Origin: a virus
Length of the DNA: 46,508 bases
Virus record (IMG/VR): IMGVR_UViG_3300025133_000197
Coordinates: 1-46,508 of that record
Direction: 5' to 3' (one strand)
Shown here: in pieces, positions 17,037-28,600 of the stretch
Numbering within the stretch: the stretch's first letter is position 1
Layout of the letters: every line of letters begins with the position of its first letter
Notes under the pieces: model-generated
Databases searched by the model: none
The model's input: only the letters and a program-made list of their open reading frames with translations
Told to the model about the DNA's origin: nothing
Made by a program: the position numbers and the translations under genes

Positions 17037-20000
17037 ATGAAATTAGGTGCAATAAAATCTACTCCCGATACTAAAACTACTCAAATGCCTTTGGGTGAGT
17101 ATGGATTACCAATGACAGAAAACACTTCTATACAATTTAGAGGTGGTCCTTCTGCTGATTATACTTTAGGTAGAGAAGCTGCGATGGGATTAAAATCTCT
17201 CACTGGTTATGCTGGTACAGACTTTACAATTACTAGTGCTATGAGAGGTAAAGATCATCCTCAGCATAATCCCCACTCTTTACATGCTCAAGGTAATGCT
17301 ATAGATTTTGGTGTACAAAGTAAAGATGGTAAAGCAGCGTTAGGTTTTTTCTTTAACGATGATGAGTATACAGAGCTAAGTGATTTAGGAAGACAATACC
17401 TTATAGATAATAATGCAGAACTTATAGACGAAAGAAATCGTCCTGGAGCTGCGCATTTTCATTTAGAATTTAATAGCCCTGAAACATCTCAAGTATTAGA
17501 TGCTGCAGATATGCAAGATCTTTATAAAGATGGGTACCTAACTTCAGAAGGATTCCCTGCCTTTGGAGTGATGGGAACTTATAAAGAAAATCCCTACAAT
17601 CAAGGCGTAGATTATTTAAAAGAATTACAAGAGATAGCAGGGCTAGAAGATCATGTAGATATTGGTCCTACTAGTGATTTCTTTAAAAACTATGGTATTT
17701 CTACAGGTAAAGTAAAAAGACAATCTACAGGTAAAGGATTATTAGGAAATGCTAAAGATATAACACAACCTTTAGAAGAACCTGAATATACTCCTAGAAA
17801 CAGAGATCCTTATACATATTATAGTGATGAGAAAAGTCCTATAAGATTTAAAGGTAGTCTGCAAACTAGAAATTGGGGTGATGAAACAAAAAGTTGGATT
17901 AATTGGGATGCTACTTTACCTTCTTGGGCAAGTAGAAAATCTGAAGTAGAAGTACAAGAAGAATATAGAACACAAGGGGTTACAATGTGGCCTGGAACTA
18001 GTAAAGCAGAAGCTGCTGCAGACTTGCAAAGAAATTGGGGTTTATATGGTAAATGGCCTAGAGGGATTGCAGGAATGGGAGAAACTTTTGGACATGCTTT
18101 TGCACAAGGAGGTACAATGATAATGGCAGGTATACCTGCTGCAGTAATTACAGGAGATATTAGTGGTATCTATGCAAATCCAATTAATCAAGCTCTAAGA
18201 GAATACGATTTATGGTTTAAACAAGAGTATCCTCATCATTCTACAGCTGCTGATCAAGTGCTCACTGAAAATTGGGACGAAAGTTGGACTGCTTTTAGAG
18301 CAAGTTTAACTACTGCTAACTTTTGGAGTAGGGATTTCTTACAGGGAGTAGGGTTTTTGGCTTCTGCTTATGTTGGAGGTGCCGTAGCTGCTCAATCAGG
18401 TATAGGTAGAGGTATTTATTTAGCAGGAGAATCTGCTAGAAGAGCTGCACCTAGAATGCTTGCAAATAGATTTAGAAAACAAGTATTAAAATCTTCTTTT
18501 ACAACAAGTGCAGCAACATTATCTGCTAGAGCAGGAGTAATGCAGCGAGCTAATATAGCAAACTATATAACTGCAGGTTTAATATCTGCTGGAGGAGAAG
18601 CTACTATTGAAGCTGGGCATATATATGATCATTCTGTTAAAGCATTACAAAGAATGCAAGGCGAAGGAGTTGAAGCTTACCAAGGTATGTCTGACAATGA
18701 GCTTAGAGATCTTGCAGGAAGTTATTCTGATGTAGCCTGGATGTTAAATGTAGGTATAGTAGGATTCTCAAACCTTTTAATGTTTAGACATTTATTTGGC
18801 GGAGGTTATAAAAATTTAGGAAGTCAGTTAGCAAAAAACAGAATAAAAAGAGATCTTGGTAAAAAAGCAGGAGAAAAATTTACGTATAAAGCTAAAACTA
18901 AAGCAGGTAAAATATTATATAAAACTTATTTAGGAGGAAGACAAACTGCTGTAGAAGGTTGGGAAGAATGGTCTCAATATGGACTTGAATTAGGAGGTAG
19001 AGATTATTTTGATCGTCAATATATAAAAGACTTTCAAAATGAAGCTGACATGCTAGAAGGATTTAAAGGTATGTTAGGGTCAATGTCTAGAGGTTTTATG
19101 AAGACTCCTGAAACTAAAGAAGGATTACAAGGGATATTTTTAGGAATGCTTTTAGGTAGTTTAGGTGGAGTATACTCAGGGTACCGAGGGACACACGAAA
19201 TACAAGATTACAATAAAAAAGTAGAGGCTACAGAAAAAGCTGTTGATGATCTAAATATACTTGACAAGAAAGGAGAACTTTATACACATGTAAAAGCGTT
19301 ATCTGAACTAGGAAGACTAAGTAGAATTCAGTTAACTGCAGTAGAAGATAAAGATAAGTTTGTAGCCAAGACAGCTGAAGCTGCAGCTGCTTTTGAAGTA
19401 TTAGAACTGTTAGATAAGACAGGGCAAATGGGTATGATGGAAGAAGTTATAGCAGACATAGCTAAACTATCTGACGAAGAATTTGCAGCTACTTTTGAAC
19501 TCGACGAAGGAGCAACAAAAGTAGAAACTCTAAAAGAAATTAATAGAGTACGGGATGCTATAAACAATTATAAAAATACAACTAAAGGTATAGATCCTTT
19601 AATAAACTTAGTTGCTGCAAAGATGGCTATGGGTGTAGACCCAAGTTTAAGCCAAGAAGAACAGCAAGAGAAGTTAGAGCAAATAGAATACCTAAAAAAT
19701 ACTATCAAGTATAACTCATTCATGTCGGATCATTTTGATAAACGATATAATGAATTATTGTCTGAGATTTCTAAACTATCTGAAGGTTACATAAACTTAG
19801 CGTTTATGCGAGACATGGATATGTTAAAGAAAGATGAATATACAGACGCACAACAGAAGATACAAGCTCAGATAATGGAGATGATAAAAAGTCTTCCTAA
19901 AGGACAGTTATCTAGAACTAAAGGTGAATATGTTAATGAACTTATTGAAGACTTTGGTTTTGTAAATCTTATGCGTCAAACTTTCTCTAGATATGTTAAC

Positions 20001-22610
20001 GAACTATTCGATAAGCCTGAACAAAAATCTAAGGAAGCTGTAGAACAAAGAAAGCAGCAAGAAAAAGAAGGGAAAGAAAAGAATGATGACATAAATGAGA
20101 GAGCTGCCGCTGAAGAAGCGATGAAGAAAGAGCGAGAGCTTGAAGCTAAACTGCAAGAAGAAGAGGCAGCTAAGAATAAAGCAGAGGTAGATAGACTTAA
20201 TAAAGAACAAGAAGAAGAGGCAAAGAAAGCAAAGAAAACTACTCAAAAAGCTAAAGAAGAGAGCGCAGAGCAGGCGCCTACTACAGAGGACCCCTTAGCT
20301 AAAAAAGAGTCTGAGAAAGCAAATAAGCGTCAAAAGCAAGCAATAAAATTATTTAATAAATACTTAAAAGCGTTAGCTAAAGCTAAAACTATTAAAGATC
20401 CTGATAAACGTGCTATAGCAATGTTTAATGCTGTACAAGGCTTTGAAAATGTTGTAGCTGCTGCGCCAGGAGTAGCAACTCAAGAGCAATTAGATGAAAT
20501 AAATGCAGCAATTGAAGAATTAGAGTCTCAAGGTTATGAGATACTAGATATTTACTTAGGAAAAGAGTTTAAGGGGACTATGAATGTTGCAGCTGAATTT
20601 ATACCCAATTTTGATCTGCCTCCAGGTACATCAAAAATAATAAGAGTTACTAAGCCACAAGTAAATAAAGATGGTAAATTAATACAAAAAGGAGAAGTTG
20701 TAGTTGAGCAGGGCCCACCAATTGAGGAAGGGCCTGCAGCTGAAAAAGAATCTCCTAAGCCAAATCAGCCTATAGAGAACTTAGAAACTCCTGATAACAG
20801 TGAGGTAGAATACGATAATAAAGAAAGATCAGAAACATCTGAAGACGACGGACAGTTTGTAGGAGAGATCACTTATTTAAGTGACATACTATCTGCAGCT
20901 TGGAAATCTGTTAATAATATTTTCAGAGGAAGAGGTACTGATCAGGTTACCACTAATTATTTAGAGAATCCTTCTACAGGAAACATTGCAGGATCTTTAA
21001 TAACATGGTCCATAGACATGGAAATGCTAGAAAGAATTGCTGGTGGTGGTATTGGAGTAGATCCTAGCGCTAGAGTATCTGCAGAAGCTTTAAATATTGT
21101 TAAAGAAAAAGGAGAGCTTTCAGAAACTGACTTAAATAACTTACCTATAAAAGGTATTATTAAAAAAGATGGCGAGACTATAGTAGTGTATGTACATAAT
21201 ACTGGGTATGTTAAAACTAACATGAATCCTAAAGAAGAAGTACAAATAGAAGAAACAGCTAAGATTAAAAAATACAGAAGAGATTTATATAATACGTTAA
21301 AAGAAGGTAAGGTTGCAACTTCTGTAGTTACAGAAATGCTTATGGGACATCTAAATTCTGTAAAGAATGCAGAATATCCTATAGACTTAGTAGTTAACGG
21401 TGGTAAGTTTGGTACTAAACAACCTGTATTTGTAATTAGCGATGGGCAAAACTACTTAGATGAAAATGGAATGCCTGCAAAAGATATTCCGTTTAACTCA
21501 ATTGAAAAATTTAAGGGAGCAGTGTATTTTAAATTACCTGCAGCTAACGGCCAGACATTCCCAGCTCGTGCATCTATAGCAAATATGCATAGAGAGACTG
21601 CAGAGCTTATATATGACATCTATAAAGCAAGAATGGATCAGTTAATAGCATTAACTACAAAGCTGACTCAAGAAACTGTAGATAGTATGCCTGATAAAGG
21701 GGTTATAAAATCTTATAAGAAATATTTAAGTGATATGATTAAGGATGAAAATGTAGAAACACCTACATTTGCAGATGTAATTAATATGCTTATATATGAT
21801 AGCAGTAAAAAAACTCCTATTATATTTAGACCTTTTACAGATAAAAAAGGACAAAATAAGCAAAGTTTAACTCTTGCTACAACTAAGTATACATACGATC
21901 AAATGGAATCTAAAAAAGAAGAAATCATAGATTGGATTGTAGAAAATAAAAGATATAATATTAATAGACAAAGATTGAATTCTAAAGATAACTTTAGATA
22001 CAATAATTGGTTAATAGCTAATAAGATTGTCCACACAAATATATTTGCTAACCCTGAAACTACAGGAGCATTTGTACAACCAACTCTTCGTTTTGGGCCC
22101 CTTATAGAGAACGTTCAGTCTGCTCCAGAAGCTCCAGTAACGCCTAAAGCGCCTACTAAGAATTCTTTTGCAGGAATGACTGTAGCAAAAGAAGAGACTG
22201 TCCCTGAAAGTTTTACAAAAGCTATAGCTGAATCCGAGAAAGGGTCTAATAAAGCAGAGCTAAGTAAAATAGTTGAAGCTAAAGAAGAAGAGTCTAAACA
22301 AATGACTATTAATTTTGGAGGCGTAAATGTAAGTATAGCAAAGGATGAAACTGCCCCTGTTTTACCAGAGTCAGAAAACACTATACCAACGTTGCCTACT
22401 GAAGAAGGTAATACAGTGTCAGCTCCTGAAGCGGATGTTAATAAGGCTGTTGAAGGTGAAAAAGAATCTATCAGCCCAGATCAGGTAACTAAAGGTGTAG
22501 ATTTTAAATCTCTTCCTAAGCGTAAAAAACCTAAAGGAGTTAATATTAAAGCACTTGAAGGATTAACTTCACCAGTAGATAAAGATCAGTTAGAAGATAA
22601 CTGTCCATAA
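17037..22610 (+). CDS. Giant internal virion protein with N-terminal M15 (VanY-like) peptidase, 1857 aa
   Basis: Residues about 30-160 match zinc D-Ala-D-Ala/endopeptidases of family M15: H83 and D90 in SLHAQGNAIDFG, and H140/H142 in AAHFHLEF. These supply the expected metal ligands and base, so peptide cross-links of peptidoglycan are the likely substrate. Hydrophobic, glycine/alanine-rich segments follow (about 349-375, 434-456, 570-585 and 698-716, e.g. GIFLGMLLGSLGGVY) and could insert in the host membrane. Residues about 998-1085 form a very charged coiled coil of K/E/A (QRKQQEKEGKEKNDD; AKLQEEEAAKNKAE). The C-terminal half is unassigned. The protein ends GLTSPVDKDQLEDNCP, similar to the start of the next gene. 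Usual M15 enzymes have 150-250 residues, so this is a fusion in which a wall-cutting head leads an ejected, membrane-crossing body (inference). Confidence 0.72.
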   Translation: MKLGAIKSTPDTKTTQMPLGEYGLPMTENTSIQFRGGPSADYTLGREAAMGLKSLTGYAGTDFTITSAMRGKDHPQHNPHSLHAQGNAIDFGVQSKDGKAALGFFFNDDEYTELSDLGRQYLIDNNAELIDERNRPGAAHFHLEFNSPETSQVLDAADMQDLYKDGYLTSEGFPAFGVMGTYKENPYNQGVDYLKELQEIAGLEDHVDIGPTSDFFKNYGISTGKVKRQSTGKGLLGNAKDITQPLEEPEYTPRNRDPYTYYSDEKSPIRFKGSLQTRNWGDETKSWINWDATLPSWASRKSEVEVQEEYRTQGVTMWPGTSKAEAAADLQRNWGLYGKWPRGIAGMGETFGHAFAQGGTMIMAGIPAAVITGDISGIYANPINQALREYDLWFKQEYPHHSTAADQVLTENWDESWTAFRASLTTANFWSRDFLQGVGFLASAYVGGAVAAQSGIGRGIYLAGESARRAAPRMLANRFRKQVLKSSFTTSAATLSARAGVMQRANIANYITAGLISAGGEATIEAGHIYDHSVKALQRMQGEGVEAYQGMSDNELRDLAGSYSDVAWMLNVGIVGFSNLLMFRHLFGGGYKNLGSQLAKNRIKRDLGKKAGEKFTYKAKTKAGKILYKTYLGGRQTAVEGWEEWSQYGLELGGRDYFDRQYIKDFQNEADMLEGFKGMLGSMSRGFMKTPETKEGLQGIFLGMLLGSLGGVYSGYRGTHEIQDYNKKVEATEKAVDDLNILDKKGELYTHVKALSELGRLSRIQLTAVEDKDKFVAKTAEAAAAFEVLELLDKTGQMGMMEEVIADIAKLSDEEFAATFELDEGATKVETLKEINRVRDAINNYKNTTKGIDPLINLVAAKMAMGVDPSLSQEEQQEKLEQIEYLKNTIKYNSFMSDHFDKRYNELLSEISKLSEGYINLAFMRDMDMLKKDEYTDAQQKIQAQIMEMIKSLPKGQLSRTKGEYVNELIEDFGFVNLMRQTFSRYVNELFDKPEQKSKEAVEQRKQQEKEGKEKNDDINERAAAEEAMKKERELEAKLQEEEAAKNKAEVDRLNKEQEEEAKKAKKTTQKAKEESAEQAPTTEDPLAKKESEKANKRQKQAIKLFNKYLKALAKAKTIKDPDKRAIAMFNAVQGFENVVAAAPGVATQEQLDEINAAIEELESQGYEILDIYLGKEFKGTMNVAAEFIPNFDLPPGTSKIIRVTKPQVNKDGKLIQKGEVVVEQGPPIEEGPAAEKESPKPNQPIENLETPDNSEVEYDNKERSETSEDDGQFVGEITYLSDILSAAWKSVNNIFRGRGTDQVTTNYLENPSTGNIAGSLITWSIDMEMLERIAGGGIGVDPSARVSAEALNIVKEKGELSETDLNNLPIKGIIKKDGETIVVYVHNTGYVKTNMNPKEEVQIEETAKIKKYRRDLYNTLKEGKVATSVVTEMLMGHLNSVKNAEYPIDLVVNGGKFGTKQPVFVISDGQNYLDENGMPAKDIPFNSIEKFKGAVYFKLPAANGQTFPARASIANMHRETAELIYDIYKARMDQLIALTTKLTQETVDSMPDKGVIKSYKKYLSDMIKDENVETPTFADVINMLIYDSSKKTPIIFRPFTDKKGQNKQSLTLATTKYTYDQMESKKEEIIDWIVENKRYNINRQRLNSKDNFRYNNWLIANKIVHTNIFANPETTGAFVQPTLRFGPLIENVQSAPEAPVTPKAPTKNSFAGMTVAKEETVPESFTKAIAESEKGSNKAELSKIVEAKEEESKQMTINFGGVNVSIAKDETAPVLPESENTIPTLPTEEGNTVSAPEADVNKAVEGEKESISPDQVTKGVDFKSLPKRKKPKGVNIKALEGLTSPVDKDQLEDNCP

Positions 22611-22619
22611 ATATAAGAT

Positions 22620-25600
22620 ATGAGTTGTAGACTAAGAAAAGGATTAACACAACCTATAGATAAGACATCTGTAGAGGTTAAAGAAGGAGAAGCATCTCTT
22701 TTATGGGGAAGACTATGGGATTTATTTACTGATGAGAATGGTAACACAAATGTTATTGAAGCTTACAAAGCTTATCTAATTACCACTCAAGAAGACTTTA
22801 AACAATGGTTTAAACCTGCAAAATCAAAATCTAATGTAAATAGTCAGGGTGAGCCTAGAGTATTTATTAACTCTGAAACTAAGCTTGCTCATTATAGAAG
22901 TATAAACCCTATAACTAATTATACTACATACTGGAATGTATTAGATTCTGATATAGAGTCTGCACTTATACATGACCCAATCGGGTTAGAAAAGATTACA
23001 GGTATTAGCGCCTTACAAATGAAAGAGCTTTCTGACATGTATTTAAGAGCTCTTTTAAAAGGGGGATACGAAGTAATAGATTTTAATGATTTAGATAAAG
23101 TAAACGCTACCCCTGTTTTGGATTTAGCGTACTATATGGCCGACCAGTACGAAGAAGATTATAAAAATGAAGTTGGAGAGTATCCACCTGCAAGTATTCG
23201 CACAATGCACCGTCGTGTTCTAGAAGATTTAGTAGCCACTGATAGTGAAGGTAATTATCTTGTAAATGAGAATGATGAATTACTATTAAATCCTAAATCA
23301 GTTTTATATAGAATTATCAGCAGAAGAGTTGGTGTAGGAGATTCAGTTAAAATATCAAATAAAGAAGAGAATACTGAAAAGACATCTCCTTTAAATATAG
23401 AGCCTGCATATCTACAAAACCCAAAAGCTAAAGCGTCTCATAATATCAAGCTAATGATACAAACATTAGATGAAGTTACCAGAGATGCAGAAGGTAATAT
23501 ACAAAAAGTATATAATTCATTTGGGCAAGAAAAATTAGTTAATGGGCCTAAAGTATATAATAGACTTTTAGAATATTTAAGTGACTCTCAAGTTACAGAT
23601 ACACAGCCTGATATGTATAAGATAATGTTAGAGAAATTAAATAATTTATCTAGATTTCATCCAGAATTTGTAGAACTAGCCGAACGTTTAGAACAAAGTG
23701 ATGAGTATAAAAAGACTCAATTTGTTAGAGCTTTTAATAGACCTAAAATAAACTACTCTAGTACATTTATAGATAAAGATTCTAGAACTAAAGTAGATAT
23801 AGGATCTCCTGATGTACAATCAAGTGCAGCTAGCGTACAGGCCCAATGGAAAGATAATTTTGAGCGAATAGTTTTAAAGCTTAATGATAAACAACAAAAA
23901 GTAGTAAATAAACCTGCTGTACAAAAAGCAGTTAAAATATATAACGAATTACTTTCTGATATATCTAGAGCTGTTGCAAAACGAGAAAGAAGCGCAGGGC
24001 AAATACAAATTAATTTAAATCCATTAATTAAAAAGTTTCAGTCTGTATTATCTACCATAGGTGTAGATATGTCTATAGACTCTTTAAACTTATTAATTTA
24101 TGATACTGAGCAAGAAGATAGAGCTGCAAGATTTTCTTCTATAGTTAATGAATTCAAATACGTATTTAAGGAGAGTAAAGCTAAGGATGCGCAATCTTTA
24201 GGTAATTTACAAGAAGATTCTGTACTTGAAGATGAAGTTGGAGATGTATTATCTGTTATTGAAGATGAAAAAACTATTAAGGCTTTAGCAGCTGCAGAAG
24301 CTAGATTCCAATCTGATCTTGTTGATAGTACTGTTTTAGGGCCTGCAGGTAAAAAGTATTGGAATTATGGCTTACACTCTTCTTTAAGTAATACTGTTCA
24401 AAGTATACAACAAGGTGATTTAGAATTTATTAATAAACTTGCTAATCAAGAGTATACCCAGGGTAATAGATGGGTTGAATGGATATTAAAAGATGATAAT
24501 CATAAAAAGTTTTCGTATGAGCAAATGCTACATATGAAAAATACTGCAGAATCTACTGATGGGTTATCGTTTAGTTCTATGGTTGGTATTGATGAACTTA
24601 TAAATAATATACATAGAGTTTTAAAAGGTAAATTTACTACCATTGCTAAAGGTACATCCCAAACAGAATATTATATAACAGGACCAGAAGTAGTTTTTCC
24701 TGAAGTAGAGTATAGTAATAATGAATTCATTATAAAAGGTAATGAAATAGCTAACAGTCTTGTACAATATATAAGAAATGATTTTGCTATAAAGGAAAGA
24801 GCTTGGCAAGATGTTTTTGGTGAAAATGCATTACCTACAAACAAACTACTTACTAATTTTCATTATAAAGGAACTAATCCAGACGGATCTCCTAGATTAA
24901 GAGATGAAAACGGATACCCAACAGGTAATATATTTAACTCAGAAAGTATGTTTTTTCCTTCATTAGGATACAACACTGAAATCAGTAAAGAGTTAGATTT
25001 ATATCATACAGAAGGAATTATGCAAGGCAAACCTATGCCTGATATACAAGCTAAGTTAGATAATTCTAAAATAACAGAATTAATAACCACTGCTTTTACA
25101 AATAGATTTCAAGAAATACTTCAAAATGCTGTAGACAACGGAATTGTTTTTATAAACCAAGAAGGTAAAATTGCTAACCTTAGAATGGAAAGCGCTACTA
25201 TTAGTGGTATAAAAACAGAAGATGCTTCTCAAAAAACAGTAACTGCATTAGCTACATATGTTTTAAACAGTATGATTTCTGCAAGAGAGGCTATAGGAAT
25301 GTTTGTAGGACACCCTGCAATGTATAAAAGCATGGATGACATGCCTAAACGTACTGCTCATTTTACTACGCCAGTAGAAAAGTTGCGTATATATAAAAAA
25401 AATGGAGAATGGGAAGTTCATCCTAATTATGTACACAAAACTGTACCAGAAATAGAAATCGATAGTACAACTATAAATGATCCTAGTTTTGTTAGAGCTG
25501 TTGGGAAAGAAATAGCTGATGCGTATAAAACAGTTAATGTTACAGATGCTACTACCTGGATTAGCCCTAAACTATACAGACAAAGAGAAAAAGGTCTTGG

Positions 25601-28600
25601 TAATTGGAGTGATTTAAAAGATGAATCTTTTGAAAGAATTATAGCAAACAAAGCTACTGCTAAAGATTATGAAACTATATTTTTTACACCTAGAAAAGGT
25701 ACCGTTAGAGGTACAAATATAAAATCTGGATATAATGTACCTGATATAGAAAAAACAGCTTATATTGTTTTATGGCCTGCACTTGTAAATACTACAAAAA
25801 TGAAAGCCGTATATGATAGTATCACAAATGTAGAAACAAGACCCGAATTTGAAGGTATGGGTTCTCAAATAGCTGTAGATAGCGCTATTAAAACAGGGCA
25901 AGTTGCGGGAGTAGAAATTAGAAATCATTCTACCTGGGGATTAGCACAGGATTTACCTAATAAAGGTTTTGGGCCTACAATTGTAAGTTCTCAAGCTAAA
26001 GTACTTGTTACAGTTCTTGTAGAACCTGATACGACATATGGTCCTTACAATGGAACTGATTTATTAACAGCCCTTAATCAAGTAGAAATAGATATATCTG
26101 ATTTAGGTTTACAAGAATTTATATCAGAATGGGGATTAGACCCTGAAGGAGAAGAGATGTTTGCAGATCATGAAAAAGGTACAGGAAGACGTAGATTTTT
26201 TCAAAAGCTTATAAATGAATTTAAAAAAGATGAAAATGATAATGTAGTTCAAAAGCTTCGATATGCTATGAACAAAGATTTACCATTAGATTCTATATTT
26301 GAAGCTAGGAATAAATTTGAATCATTAATAACTAATGGTTTAACTTCAAAAACTGTATTATATAAATCTCTTGGAGGCCAATTTGTACAAGTATCGTCTT
26401 ATAATTTAGGATACGATATGCAGGCTTACGAGAACGTAAAACAAAATCTAACAGGTCGAATCAGATGGTTTGAAAAAGAACCTCGATTAAAGCCGTCTAG
26501 AATTGTTGATGGAAAAGTAGTACCTGGACAAATCTTATTACCGTATAGATTCGTAGAGGCTATACCTGGATTTGAAAATATGACTGATGAAGAGCTTTTA
26601 GCGGCAATAGACCCTAAAGCTTTAGAAATAATAGGTTATCGTATACCAGGGCAATCTCCAGCTTCTATTGAGAATTTAAAAATTATAGGAATTCTTCCTC
26701 CTGAATCTGGAGATCAAGTAGTTGTTTACGAAGACATAACTACAAAAACAGGTAGTGACTACGATATTGATAAATTATTCTTATTATTACCTAATTTAGA
26801 AGTAAAAGACGGTAAACTAAGAAGAATGTCTTCTGACGGTAAAACTAAAAAAGCTTTAGAAAATAAACGATTAGAATTATGGGAGTTATTATTAACTGCA
26901 GAAGTTGCATTTAAAGATAAAATGACTCCAATAGATACTGCATTCCTTAAAGATGATGCATATGCAATAAGAAAACTACAAGCTGCAAAACAAATAGAAG
27001 AAGGAACAGTAGATAGTAAAGGTAAAAATATTTTGCAGGACCTTCAATTTGTATCCCCGCTTTTCCAAAGTGAATTAAGAGGTAGATTTATGATAGGACA
27101 AAAAATGGTAGCTTCTGTTGCTAATAATACTATCGATCATGTACTATCTATATTTTCAGGTTTAGGTTTAATGAAGGATATTGGTATAGGACATACTGCG
27201 CCATCAGGAGAAGGTAGATACACTGATTTATCTCAAAAACTGACAACTGATGGTCTTTTACAAATTATACACGTTTTATCAGCTTACATGAATGCAAACG
27301 TTGATATTGAAAAAGATCCTTATATATCGTTCACAAATTTTAACATGAACACTGGGAATGTAGGATTTTTATTATTAAGAGCAGGCGTAAATTATAAATG
27401 GGTAAATAGATTTTTAGCACAACCTATTTTAGTAGAGTTATCTAAACAAATGGACGCTTTACGTAGTGAATCTAGCCCTGTAAAATATAGCTTCAAAACA
27501 GCTGTTGCAAATACTAAAAAAGCTATTAAAGAAAAGCTTGTAGATCGTTTAGATATAGAAGATTTAGAATCAGGAGATGTAGTTTATACAATGGGTGCTA
27601 ATAAATATACATTTGTTAAAAAATCTACACGAGATAATGAATCTGATAAGATCATTGTAATAAATAAAGAAGGTAAAGAAATGACTTTATCTACAAAAAC
27701 AGCATTATACGAGCAAGAGCTATTACCAGGTGAGGCTTTAGAAGGAAGACTAGAAGATGTTCTTAATATAGAGAATATGGAAAACTTCATTGCAAACGGT
27801 ATAAATGCAGATGAATTCTTTAAATATCAAGATTATGTACTTGAAGAATTCAGTACTCTTAAAAAGGCAGGAGATCAAGTTTTTGCTCAACTTATGGCTT
27901 CTAAAGCAGGTACTGAAGGTGGTGGGAGAAATTTAACTCAAGCCAATTTAATATATGAGAAGTATAAAAGAGTATTTGACGATGCTAATACATTTATGAA
28001 CTTTAAAAAGAAATTTGATGGTACAGCTTTACAAGCTTATCATAATAATACCGTAGAATTCTTATTAGATCGTTTTGATACTATGTTTTTATCACAATCT
28101 TCTTTTATGCGAGATGGATTATCAGTATTAATATCAGGGATAGGCGCAACTAATTCCCCTTTAGGATCAGATATATATTTTAGACAACGTTTAATAAATA
28201 AAATGTTTGCTTATGTATATAGCGGACATACAGGAAGATTACTTCAAAATGAATATTACCAAAATTTATTTTTTAGTACACCAACAAATAAATCTTTATC
28301 TCAAGAATTTAGAGATCTTAAGCGACAAATGCCTGCAGACCCTTTATTAAGTTTGCTAACATCTACATTAAATTATAATGAAAAAGATAATTTAACTAAA
28401 CCTAGTATAATTAAAGCTAGAGGAACTAAAAGTCTTTCACCTGAAGCAAAAGCTGCAGCCCAAGAAAGATGGGGCCAAATGTTATTAGATCCATCTACAA
28501 AACAATTTGCTAATAAATTAGCTGTAATGGCATTCTATGTATCTGGATTTAATCAATCTTTGAATTCTTTCCATGAGTTAATCCCTACACAATGGTGGCT

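Noticed and set aside
20004-20246. 80-codon minus-strand ORF, very rich in F and L, that looks like a membrane protein
   Set aside because: It is the reverse of the K/E-rich coiled coil of the M15-fusion gene; lysine (AAA/AAG) and glutamate (GAA/GAG) codons read backwards give F and L.
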